This document shows, piece after piece, positions 25,082 to 33,241 of a stretch of DNA of 35,422 nt. The translations under genes were made by a program, and so were the position numbers. The stretch comes from Mycobacterium sp. UM_CSW (lineage in GTDB: Bacteria; Actinomycetota; Actinomycetes; Mycobacteriales; Mycobacteriaceae). The stretch's first letter is position 1. Each line of letters begins with the position of its first letter. The DNA is taken from assembly GCF_000455205.1 (NCBI RefSeq), contig NZ_AUWQ01000107.1:1-35422 (forward strand). The letters run 5' to 3'. The notes below the pieces were generated by a model that was not told the DNA's origin, did no database searches, and was given only the letters and a program-made list of their open reading frames with translations.

Positions 25082-26359
25082 ATGACCGTCTTATCCATGC
25101 CCAACCGCGCCCTGACGCGGGTCGCGACCCGCCGGCGCGTGCACATCCGGCCGGCGGCCGACGTCGCCCGCATGACGCGCTACCGCGGCGGCACCTACTC
25201 CCACACCGTGGACCGGATCGTGTTCGCCGACGGCAGCTGGGCGCGCACCGACCTGATCCGGCTGCATCCCAACCTGCTGGCCTACTCGCTCGACTTCACC
25301 GGCATCGCACCGCACCTGCCCTCGAGCTACCGCCTGGGCACCTGGTCCGCCCTGCCCCACCTGCGGGCCCGCGGGTGCGAGGCCGCGGTCGAATGGATCC
25401 TGCGGCACTCCTTTCCGACGAGCCACATCGCCGAGCTGAGCCAACGGTTGCGGGCCGCCGGTTACCCGCTGGGGCGGGCCAACCTCAGCGAACACGAGGC
25501 CATCGCGGCCACTCAGGCCGCGATATGGCACTTCACCAACGGCCTGGCCTTGGACACCCGGCCGCTCAACGAGCCCGTCTTTGTGGACCGCGCTCCCGGG
25601 CCGGTGATCACCTTCGAATTCGACGGCGAACCACAGCTGGGCGGGTACTCGGTATGGACGGCGTCCGACACCACCATCGGTGTGAAACTGCAAAAGTCCT
25701 CCAATGGCGTTGACTGGCAGGATGTTTCGGGTTCACAGCTGACCGCCCATGCCGGCGAGGGGCGACACCGGCGCAGCCTCGGCGTCGGCAGCACGCTGTC
25801 TACCAGCAGCCACGGCGGCGGTGGGCGCGGTTACCGCCACTACCGGCTCGTCGCAACGACGGACACCGCCGGCGCGACGATCGGCGATGTCCGGTTCTGG
25901 CTGACCGGCGCCCGCCACTACCGCAATGCCGATCGGGTCGTGCACCTCTACAATTACCTACTCACGGGGGCGAGCGCCGCCTTGCGCAACTCCGAAGAGC
26001 CGCGACTGGTCGATACCCATGCAACCGCCGAATCCGAACTCATAGGACCCTTCCAGGTGCGAATCCCTTTGAGCCTCAGCGCGGCCGGCGGACACGCGCT
26101 GGTCGACGCCGACGGTTTGGGCATCGACGAGATCGTCCAGCCGGGAACGGACTTCTATGTGCGTCCCGCGCCGGGCACATCGGCGATGACAATGACGGCA
26201 ACGACACCGCACGACCTCACCGGACGGGTACTCACCGGCGAGGCATTCGCGGGGGCGTCGCAGCGGTTCACCCCGGTTGCGCTTATCGTGCCAATAGACG
26301 TTGCAATCGAATTCGACATCACCTGGCAAGCCGACGAGCCCTGTACCGACATCGCGTAA
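25082..26359 (+). CDS. TQXA/thioester-domain-like protein without signal peptide
   Basis: This 425-aa protein has three parts. A TQXA-like domain (about 30-165) has YRGGTYSHT and the hallmark TQAAIWHFTNG (Gln145). A discoidin-like beta-sandwich follows (about 172-285, VKLQKSSNGVDWQDVSG to RHYRLVATTD). A C-terminal domain (about 310-420, GPFQVRIPLSL to DGLGIDEIVQPGTDFYV) resembles those of actinobacterial thioester surface proteins. In such proteins a Cys-Gln thioester forms covalent adhesion bonds. Here the expected Cys site reads AYSLDF (Ser69), and I see no signal peptide, LPxTG or membrane anchor, so it may be cytoplasmic and unable to form the bond. It is first in the cysK1-cysE operon behind the polycysteine leader. 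Function unknown. Confidence 0.8.
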   Translation: MTVLSMPNRALTRVATRRRVHIRPAADVARMTRYRGGTYSHTVDRIVFADGSWARTDLIRLHPNLLAYSLDFTGIAPHLPSSYRLGTWSALPHLRARGCEAAVEWILRHSFPTSHIAELSQRLRAAGYPLGRANLSEHEAIAATQAAIWHFTNGLALDTRPLNEPVFVDRAPGPVITFEFDGEPQLGGYSVWTASDTTIGVKLQKSSNGVDWQDVSGSQLTAHAGEGRHRRSLGVGSTLSTSSHGGGGRGYRHYRLVATTDTAGATIGDVRFWLTGARHYRNADRVVHLYNYLLTGASAALRNSEEPRLVDTHATAESELIGPFQVRIPLSLSAAGGHALVDADGLGIDEIVQPGTDFYVRPAPGTSAMTMTATTPHDLTGRVLTGEAFAGASQRFTPVALIVPIDVAIEFDITWQADEPCTDIA

Positions 26360-27301
<942 letters not shown>

Positions 27302-27303
27302 CC

Positions 27304-27987
27304 ATGCTCGCAGCCATGCGGCGGGACATCCGGGCGGCCAGGGAGCGCGACCCCGCCAAGCCCACCACGCTGCAGGTCGTCTTCGCCTACCCGGGCGTGC
27401 ACGCGATCTGGGCCCACCGGGTCAGCCACTGGCTGTGGAACCGCGGCGCCAGGCTGGCCGCCCGGACGTTCGGGGAGGTCACCCGCATCTTCACCGGGGT
27501 CGACGTCCACCCCGGTGCCGTCCTGGGCCCCGGCCTGTTCATCGACCACGCGACCGGCGTGGTGATCGGCGAGACGGCCGAGGTGGGCGAGGACGTGACG
27601 CTGTACCACGGCGTGACCCTCGGTGGCAGCGGCGCGGAGACCGGAAAACGCCACCCGACCGTCGGCGACCGCGTGATCATCGGCGCCGGGGCCAAGGTGC
27701 TGGGCGCGATCAAAGTCGGCGACGACAGCCGGATCGGCGCCAACGCGGTGGTGGTCAAGCCGGTGCCGTCGGGGTCCGTGGTCGTCGGGGTTCCCGGGCA
27801 GGTCATCAGCCGCGCCGGCCGGGGCACCCCCGACGACTCGATGATGCCCGACCTGGTGGGCGTCAGCCTGCAGTCCCTGCTCACCCGAGTGGCCAAGCTG
27901 GAGGCGTTGAACGACGGCCCGCAGAATGGCCGGGTAATCCGCCCGCCCGAGGCCGGCGTGTGGCACGGCGAGGACTTCCAGATCTGA
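27304..27987 (+). CDS. cysE: Serine O-acetyltransferase
   Basis: The 227-aa enzyme makes O-acetylserine, the substrate of CysK1, from serine and acetyl-CoA. It has a short helical N-terminus (the EpsC/short-type SAT lacks the long N-terminal domain), then left-handed beta-helix hexapeptide repeats. The catalytic pair Asp81-His82 is in FIDHATGVVIGETA, followed by LYHGVTLGGSG. CysE and CysK usually form the cysteine synthase complex through the SAT C-terminus, which here ends in Ile (GEDFQI), the residue typically needed. The start is ATG 27304, 2 nt after the cysK1 stop; a longer in-frame reading from 26614 lies inside cysK1. Confidence 0.97.
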   Translation: MLAAMRRDIRAARERDPAKPTTLQVVFAYPGVHAIWAHRVSHWLWNRGARLAARTFGEVTRIFTGVDVHPGAVLGPGLFIDHATGVVIGETAEVGEDVTLYHGVTLGGSGAETGKRHPTVGDRVIIGAGAKVLGAIKVGDDSRIGANAVVVKPVPSGSVVVGVPGQVISRAGRGTPDDSMMPDLVGVSLQSLLTRVAKLEALNDGPQNGRVIRPPEAGVWHGEDFQI

Positions 27988-28074
27988 GGGCGATCGCGCG
28001 TCCCTCGGTGCGCAAGGTTTAAATCCGTTGTGAGCCAATGACATATGTCGCAGCAGCGCCCGTCGACCATGCCC

Positions 28075-28080
28075 TATAGT
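28075..28080 (+). promoter_or_regulatory. -10 box of the second leaderless leader transcript
   Basis: TATAGT is followed by 7 nt and then ATG (28088), the same geometry as at 24871. The preceding CCC is also shared (CCCTATAGT in both places). This gives the ANTAR gene its own promoter separate from cysE, which ends 87 nt upstream. Confidence 0.72.
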
Positions 28081-28087
28081 GGTTCGT

Positions 28088-28120
28088 ATGTCACGGGCCT
28101 CGACGCGCTGTTGCCGTTGA
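28088..28120 (+). CDS. Short Cys-containing leader peptide (MSRASTRCCR)
   Basis: This ten-residue leaderless ORF ends T-R-C-C-R-stop. The Cys-Cys pair just before the stop, the leaderless start and the context after cysE suggest a second cysteine-responsive leader, acting on the ANTAR gene at 28233. The sequence after the stop (TTGATT-n2-CTGACG) matches that after the first leader, supporting common origin or mechanism. With only two Cys codons the response might be weaker than for the first leader. Confidence 0.72.
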   Translation: MSRASTRCCR

Positions 28121-28232
28121 TTCGCTGACGTTCGCGCCCCATCTTGCGCGAGACGTGGCTTTGCCCAATTCCTTTCAGGCAAATTGCTGCTATTTCGTTG
28201 CGCGGCAGAACTTTTCAGGAGGTGGTCGACAG
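28121..28232 (+). promoter_or_regulatory. 5' untranslated region of the ANTAR gene
   Basis: This stretch of 112 nt between leader 2 and the ANTAR start can form a hairpin TTTGCC-n13-GGCAAA (about 28161-28185). It ends in a strong SD (CAGGAGGTGG, 28217-28226). An in-frame GTG at 28155 would add 26 residues including Cys-Cys but has no SD. I could not find as good an anti-SD arm as in the first leader. Confidence 0.45.
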
Positions 28233-28514
28233 ATGACCGAAACCCTTGCGGGCCAACGGCATATCGATGAGGGCCGTCAGCAGGCCAGCCGGGCGCTCGA
28301 TACGGCGGTGGGGATACTCGTCGGGTGGCGTAGGTACAGCACCTATGTCGCGTTTCGGGAGTTGCTCAGCGCCAGCGAACGGTACGGGGTACCGCTGTTC
28401 AAGCTGGCTTCGGCGCTGGTGGACCTGGCCAGCGGAACCGCCGAAAGCGAGACCGGCGTCGACGCGGCCCGGTTGGCCGCGGAACGGGAATGGGGCCTGA
28501 ACTACTTGCTGTGA
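28233..28514 (+). CDS. Minimal ANTAR-domain protein
   Basis: The 93-aa protein consists of little more than an ANTAR domain (about residues 20-72). It has LDTAVGILVGWRRYSTYVAF, then RELLSASERYGVPLFKLASALVDLAS, the three-helix pattern of these RNA-binding antiterminators. No receiver, GAF or PAS sensor domain is present. ANTAR proteins usually bind dual hairpins in nascent RNA and prevent termination. With no sensor, its abundance may be the signal, set through the Cys-containing leader upstream. The ATG has a strong SD (AGGAGG). It overlaps the convergent isomerase-like gene by 13 nt at its 3' end. Targets are unknown. Confidence 0.82.
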   Translation: MTETLAGQRHIDEGRQQASRALDTAVGILVGWRRYSTYVAFRELLSASERYGVPLFKLASALVDLASGTAESETGVDAARLAAEREWGLNYLL

Positions 28515-28801
28515 CCGGCGGGGTCGTTGGGGTGCGGGCTCAGCGGCGTCACCTCGTCGGTGCGCCAGATGCGCAGGGGCATCGACGCGAGCACCCGCTC
28601 CAGCTCCTCCGCGTCGGTCGCGGCGAACAGGCCGAGGGTGCGCCATTCGCCCGGTTGCAGCGGTGGGCGCCACAGCCGCAGTAGGTGCCCCTGTTCGGCC
28701 AGTTCGCGCGAATGCGCGGCCTCCCTGGCCCGCACGTCGTCGACGGCTTCCTGAGGCGTCCCGTCCGGGACCTGCGTGGTCATGGTGACCAGGAATTCCA
28801 T
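28502..28801 (-). CDS. Muconolactone delta-isomerase family protein
   Basis: The 99-aa protein has the ferredoxin-like fold pattern of the muconolactone isomerase family: MEFLVTMTTQVPDGTP at the start, REAAHSRELAEQGHLLRLW in the middle, and GLFAATDAEELERVLASMPL toward the end. Such small proteins occur in catechol degradation but also alone, and no catabolic genes are nearby, so the substrate is unknown. The ATG at 28801 has a clear SD (AGGAGGG); an upstream extension to 28840 is unnecessary. Its last codons overlap the end of the ANTAR gene. Confidence 0.85.
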   Translation of the reverse strand: MEFLVTMTTQVPDGTPQEAVDDVRAREAAHSRELAEQGHLLRLWRPPLQPGEWRTLGLFAATDAEELERVLASMPLRIWRTDEVTPLSPHPNDPAGHSK

Positions 28802-28883
28802 CAGCCCTCCTGAGAGGCACTGGAAAGCATTGGGTTCCATGGCCGACCGGCGGCCAGAGCGTGCGCGACTGAGGCTAACCCCG

Positions 28884-28956
<73 letters not shown>

Positions 28957-29107
28957 TTAAACCGATCGCCGGACGACTCTAGCGTACTGGCCCGACGCCG
29001 CCCAACTAGACACAGGTGTCCTGCCCCGGGCCTGATGGCCACATGCCCCGCGCGCCAACCGCCGAAAGTGAGGCAGGATGGAGCCATCGATCGTCGGGAG
29101 GAACGCT

Positions 29108-29386
29108 TTGATCCGGTATGTCGTGGTGCTGGGACTGGGTTACGTGCTGGGCTCGAAGGCCGGACGTCGCCGATACGAGCAGCTCGTCGGCACCTATCGC
29201 GCGCTGACCAGCAGCCCCGTGGCCAAGTCGATGATCGAGGGGGGACGCCGCAAGATCGCGAACCGCATCTCGCCCGACGCCGGTTTCGTCACCCTGACCG
29301 AAATCGACGACCAGACCGCGGTGGTCCAGCGCGACCTCGAGCGACCGGCGGATCCGGCCCTCACACCGTCAGATCGTCGCCGCTAG
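29108..29386 (+). CDS. Small conserved actinobacterial protein (Rv2342-like)
   Basis: The protein of about 92 aa has a short hydrophobic N-terminus with a Gly zipper (YVVVLGLGYVLGSKAG) followed at once by RRRYEQLVGTYRALTSSP and KSMIEGGRRKIANRISP. The GYVLGSKAGRRRYEQ pattern is widespread in actinobacteria, and the gene is found before dnaG in mycobacteria. Its function is unknown to me; it may be membrane-associated. I chose TTG 29108 because GGGAGGA lies 5 nt upstream; ATG 29078 is an in-frame alternative with a weaker SD. Its 3' end overlaps dnaG (convergent) by 26 nt. Confidence 0.8.
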   Translation: MIRYVVVLGLGYVLGSKAGRRRYEQLVGTYRALTSSPVAKSMIEGGRRKIANRISPDAGFVTLTEIDDQTAVVQRDLERPADPALTPSDRRR

Positions 29387-31295
29387 CCTGCTCCAGCAGG
29401 CTGCGCCGATAGGCCTCCATGGCGACCAGGTCGCCGAACAGCGCGTGATACTCGTCGCCCTGCTCGATGGGTGACATGCGCTGCAGTTTGGACTTCACCT
29501 CGGCGATCTGCCGGCCCATCCAGACCTCCTGGAGGCGCGCGAGCACACCCCCGATATAGCGCGGCAGCTTCTCGTCGTCGACCTGGATGGCCTCCACCCC
29601 CAGCTCGCTGATCAGGCCGGCCGTCAGGCTCGAGGTAGTCTGCGCTCGCACCGCCTCGAGCCACTCCGCCCCGGTAACGCCGGTCGAGGTTCCGCCCGCG
29701 GCCTCGATGGCCGCCCGAACGGCCGCGTAGCCGGGGTGCGTGAAGCTCTCCACGGTCAGGGTGTCGAACACCGGACCCGCCAGCGCCGGGTACTGCAACG
29801 CCGACTTGAGGGCCTCGCGCTGGGCCCACAGGATCGGGTCGCGCGGGTCCGGACGGGCGGCGCGCGACTCCTTCGCCTCGCTAGCGACCGGCGCGGCCGG
29901 CTGGCGCTCGGCCCGGCGGGGAGCCTCGGATGCGAGGCCGCTGCGAGCCGGGGCCTTGGACCGTTTGGCCTCGCCGCGGACCCGCTCGATGACCTGGGCG
30001 ACGTCGTCCCAGCCGACCCAGCCGGCGAGCTGGCGGGCGTACTCGTCGCGCAGCGTGGGGTCCTTGATCTGGCTGACCATGGGCACGCAGCGGCGCAGCG
30101 CGGCGACCCGGCCCTCGGCGCTGTCCAGGTCCATCTCGGCGATCGTGGTGCGAATCGCGAACTCGAACAGCGGGGTTCGCCGCGCCACCAGGTCGCGCAG
30201 CGCGACGTCGCCGGATTTGAGCCGCAGGTCGCACGGGTCCATGCCGTCCGGCGCGACGGCGACGAAGGACTGCCCGGCCAGGTTCTGCTCGCCGCCGAAC
30301 GCCTTCAGCGCGGCGGCGCGCCCGGCCGCGTCGCCATCGAAGACATAGATCAATTCCCCGCGAAAGAAGCTGTCGTCCATCATCAATCGGCGCAGCATCG
30401 CCAGGTGCTCGTCGCCGAACGCGGTGCCGCAGGAGGCGACGGCGGTGGTGACGCCGGCCAGGTGCATCGCCATCACGTCGGTGTAGCCCTCGACGACGAC
30501 GGCCTGGTGCCCCTTGGCGATGTCGCGCTTGGCCAGGTCGATGCCGAACATCACCGACGACTTCTTGTACAGCGCGGTCTCGGGCGTGTTGATGTACTTG
30601 GCTTCCATCGGATCGTCGTCGAACAGACGGCGGGCCCCGAAGCCGATCACCTCGCCGGCCGCGGTGCGGATGGGCCACAGCAGCCGCCGGTGGAAGCGAT
30701 CCATCGGGCCGCGGCGCCCCTCCCGGGACAGCCCGGCCGCCTCCAGCTCCTTGAACTCGAAACCCTTGCGCTGCAGGTGTTTTGTCAGCGAGTCCCAGCC
30801 CGACGGGGCGAACCCGCAGCCGAAATGACGCGCCGCCTCGGCGTCGAAGTTCCGCTCCGTCAGGTACTGGCGGGCCGGTGCCGCCTCGTCGGACTCCAGG
30901 GCCGCCGCGTAGAACTCGGCGGCCGCCGCGTTGGCCGCGACCAGCCTGCTGCGGCTACCGCGGTCGCGCTGCACGTTGGTGGCCGCGGCACCGGTGTAGG
31001 TGATGGTGTGGCCGACCCGGTCGGCGAGCAGTTCGACGGCCTCGACGAAGCTGACGTGTTCGATCTTCTGGACGAACGCGTACACGTCGCCGCCCTCGCC
31101 GCAGCCGAAGCAGTGGAAGTGGCCGTGGTTCGGCCGGACGTGGAACGACGGCGACTTCTCGTTGTGGAACGGGCACAGGCCCTTGAGCGAGTCGGCGCCG
31201 GCGCGCTTGAGCTGGACGTAATCGCCCACGACGTCTTCGATGCGGGCCCGTTCGCGGATGGCGGCGATATCGCGATCAGAGATCCGGCCGGCCAT
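29361..31295 (-). CDS. dnaG: DNA primase
   Basis: The 644-aa replication primase has an N-terminal zinc finger with C41, H44, C62 and C65 (LCPFHNEKS, HFHCFGCGEG). The DnaG core follows, with a Toprim domain carrying VVVEGYTDVMAMH and YVFDGDAAGRAA. The C-terminal DnaB-interacting region is preceded by a basic, Ala-rich linker (near 440-480). It synthesises RNA primers at the replication fork. The ATG lies 6 nt after TAGACT (read 31307 to 31302), so the transcript may be leaderless. It corresponds to M. tuberculosis Rv2343c. Confidence 0.97.
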   Translation of the reverse strand: MAGRISDRDIAAIRERARIEDVVGDYVQLKRAGADSLKGLCPFHNEKSPSFHVRPNHGHFHCFGCGEGGDVYAFVQKIEHVSFVEAVELLADRVGHTITYTGAAATNVQRDRGSRSRLVAANAAAAEFYAAALESDEAAPARQYLTERNFDAEAARHFGCGFAPSGWDSLTKHLQRKGFEFKELEAAGLSREGRRGPMDRFHRRLLWPIRTAAGEVIGFGARRLFDDDPMEAKYINTPETALYKKSSVMFGIDLAKRDIAKGHQAVVVEGYTDVMAMHLAGVTTAVASCGTAFGDEHLAMLRRLMMDDSFFRGELIYVFDGDAAGRAAALKAFGGEQNLAGQSFVAVAPDGMDPCDLRLKSGDVALRDLVARRTPLFEFAIRTTIAEMDLDSAEGRVAALRRCVPMVSQIKDPTLRDEYARQLAGWVGWDDVAQVIERVRGEAKRSKAPARSGLASEAPRRAERQPAAPVASEAKESRAARPDPRDPILWAQREALKSALQYPALAGPVFDTLTVESFTHPGYAAVRAAIEAAGGTSTGVTGAEWLEAVRAQTTSSLTAGLISELGVEAIQVDDEKLPRYIGGVLARLQEVWMGRQIAEVKSKLQRMSPIEQGDEYHALFGDLVAMEAYRRSLLEQASGDDLTV

Positions 31296-31322
31296 CGGCC
31301 CAGTCTAAAACGCCGGAGCCGA

Positions 31323-31922
31323 TCAGCTCGTCGGCCCGATGACGCCGCACGCGATCCGCTCCATCGACTGGTCGCCGACGCCGTGGATCATCAACGCGGT
31401 CTTGTCCCCGGCCAGCAGCTGGTCCCTGGTGAACGCGTCGCTGGTGGTCACCAGGTACGCGGACCCGTCCTGGCGCACCTCGAGCATCGTCAGGTCACCG
31501 CTCTCGGGCATCCCGGAGTGCCCGGGCGCCTGGAAATGCCCGCCGGCCGACAGGAAGTTCCCGGGCGGGCCGCCGTTCGGGGCGACCGAATTCGGCTCAC
31601 ACTTGCCGACCTGGTGGATGTGCATGTCGTGGAGGCCGGGTGCGAGGATGCCGCCGGCAACCGTCTTGACGGTGATGGTGGCGTAGCCGTTGCTGAAGTC
31701 GAAGGTTGCGGTGGCCACGTCCTTGCCGTCGGCCGTCTTCAGTTGCGCCGTCAGCGATCCGGCGGCGGGCGCCGGTCCCGAGGTCGACGACGCCGGAGCA
31801 CCGCTTTGGACGGGAGGCGTGGTACCCGTCTGGCTGGTCGCATGCTGGGGCGAACTGCAGGCGTTCAGGGCCACGACGGGAAGCGACAGCAAGGCGACGG
31901 CAACGGCGCTGAGTTTGGTCAT
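31323..31922 (-). CDS. Superoxide dismutase [Cu-Zn]-like lipoprotein
   Basis: The 199-aa lipoprotein has lipobox ALNAC (Cys at about residue 22), a Ser/Thr/Pro-rich linker and a SodC domain. The Cu ligands are HIH in GLHDMHIHQVG, the bridging His in SAGGHF, and the late His in LMIHG. A disulfide is likely between GKCEP and IACGVIG, with the guiding Arg just before the latter. The zinc loop is altered: GHSGMPESGDL lacks the His found at the Met position in M. tuberculosis SodC (itself a zinc-free enzyme). The segment between IHG and the terminal ACGVIG is also very short. I infer a copper-only enzyme that detoxifies superoxide at the cell surface. TAGCGT lies 7 nt before the ATG (leaderless). 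It is extra relative to the M. tuberculosis dnaG-dgt order. Confidence 0.85.
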   Translation of the reverse strand: MTKLSAVAVALLSLPVVALNACSSPQHATSQTGTTPPVQSGAPASSTSGPAPAAGSLTAQLKTADGKDVATATFDFSNGYATITVKTVAGGILAPGLHDMHIHQVGKCEPNSVAPNGGPPGNFLSAGGHFQAPGHSGMPESGDLTMLEVRQDGSAYLVTTSDAFTRDQLLAGDKTALMIHGVGDQSMERIACGVIGPTS

Positions 31923-31932
31923 GCGGGTAACG

Positions 31933-33201
31933 CTATCCGGTCGCCTGACGGGCGTCGATCCGCTCCAGCCGACCCTCGGTATAGGAGGCGACCTGATCGA
32001 CGACGACTCGGAGCCGGGCGCGGTCGTCGGCGGCGGTGTTGAACGCCGCGGCGAACATGGGGTCCAGCGTTCCGGGCGCCCCGGAGTACAGCCAGTGCGC
32101 CACGCGATGGATGCGTTCGCGCTGCCGGGCCTGGGTTTCCAGGTGCCGGGGGTCAGACATGATGAACTGCAGCGCCAGGATTTTCAGCAGGGCGACCTCG
32201 GCGCGCACCAGGTCGGGCACCTGCAGGTCGGCCCGGTAGCGCACCAGCGGGCCCGGGCCGGCCGCCGCACGGGTGGTCGCAATGGCGGCCGAGGCGAATC
32301 GGCCCACCAGTTCACTGGTCAATCGCTTGAGCGCCACCGCTGCCGCGAGCGTCGCGTCGTACTTGCCGACCGCGGCGACCACGGGTAGGCCCGACAGCCG
32401 GCGCGCGGCGGCCATGAAGTCGTCGGCGCTCACCCGGGAGAATTCGCTCTCCCCCAGCTTGGCCAGCGCGGCCGCCTCGTCCTCGTCGGCCAGCACGCGC
32501 AGGTCGATGCGCTGGGAGACGACGCCGTCCTCCACGTCGTGCACCGAATACGCGACGTCGTCGGCCCAGTCCATCACCTGGGCCTCCAGGCACGTCCGAT
32601 TCGCCGGCGCCCCCTGGCGGACCCAGGCCGCGGGCTCGCAGTCCTCGTCGTAGAAGCCGAACTTGCGTGCGGGCCCCTCACCGCGGGTCCACGGGTACTT
32701 GGTGACCGCGTCCAGGGACGCGCGGGTCAGGTTCAGGCCCGCGCTATTGCCTTGCGCGTCAAGCACTTTGGGCTCGAGGCTGGTCAGTATCCGGAAGTTC
32801 TGGGCGTTGCCCTCGAAACCACCGTGGTCCGCGGCCAATTCGTCGAGCGCGCGTTCGCCGTTGTGCCCGTAGGGCGGATGGCCGATGTCGTGTGCCAGGC
32901 CGGCCAGCTCGACCAGGTCGAGGTCGCAGCCCAGCCCCACCGCCATCCCCCGGCCGATCTGGGCCACCTCCAGCGAGTGGGTCAGCCGAGTGCGGGGGGT
33001 GTCACCTTCGCGCGGCCCGACCACCTGCGTCTTGTCGGCGAGGCGGCGCAGCGCGGCGCTGTGCAGCACCCGGGCGCGGTCCCGGGCGAAGTCGGTGCGG
33101 TGCTGGCCTTCCGTGCCCGGCAGACCCGCCGTCTTCGCCACTTCGCGCACCCGTCGCTGACGGTCGAAGTCGTCGTAGGGGTCCTGCTGATGCGTACTCA
33201 C
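31933..33201 (-). CDS. dgt: Deoxyguanosinetriphosphate triphosphohydrolase-like protein
   Basis: The 422-aa HD-superfamily dNTPase has metal ligands H75 ([14 protein letters not shown]) and H104-D105 ([16 protein letters not shown]). It also has the typical [20 protein letters not shown] at the start and [17 protein letters not shown] in the middle. It hydrolyses dNTPs to nucleosides and tripolyphosphate, helping control nucleotide pools. The start is GTG at 33201 ([17 protein letters not shown]), which gives the usual length; the in-frame extension to 33420 runs into the divergent neighbour. Its stop codon overlaps the -10 of the SodC-like gene downstream. Confidence 0.95.
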   Translation of the reverse strand: MSTHQQDPYDDFDRQRRVREVAKTAGLPGTEGQHRTDFARDRARVLHSAALRRLADKTQVVGPREGDTPRTRLTHSLEVAQIGRGMAVGLGCDLDLVELAGLAHDIGHPPYGHNGERALDELAADHGGFEGNAQNFRILTSLEPKVLDAQGNSAGLNLTRASLDAVTKYPWTRGEGPARKFGFYDEDCEPAAWVRQGAPANRTCLEAQVMDWADDVAYSVHDVEDGVVSQRIDLRVLADEDEAAALAKLGESEFSRVSADDFMAAARRLSGLPVVAAVGKYDATLAAAVALKRLTSELVGRFASAAIATTRAAAGPGPLVRYRADLQVPDLVRAEVALLKILALQFIMSDPRHLETQARQRERIHRVAHWLYSGAPGTLDPMFAAAFNTAADDRARLRVVVDQVASYTEGRLERIDARQATG

Positions 33202-33241
33202 CGCAGCACAGTCTGCCAGGGAACGCGGGCTAGATTGGCCT

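Noticed and set aside
28155-28232. In-frame N-terminal extension of the ANTAR protein (GTG start, contains Cys-Cys)
   Set aside because: It has no SD, whereas the ATG at 28233 has a strong AGGAGG. The extension has no domain content, although its Cys-Cys pair may merit a look in the attenuation context.
29736-32042. 768-codon plus-strand open frame opposite dnaG and the SodC-like gene
   Set aside because: It is a compositional shadow of GC-rich coding DNA: Arg/Gly/Ala/Val-rich with no domains, and it lies exactly over strongly identified minus-strand genes.
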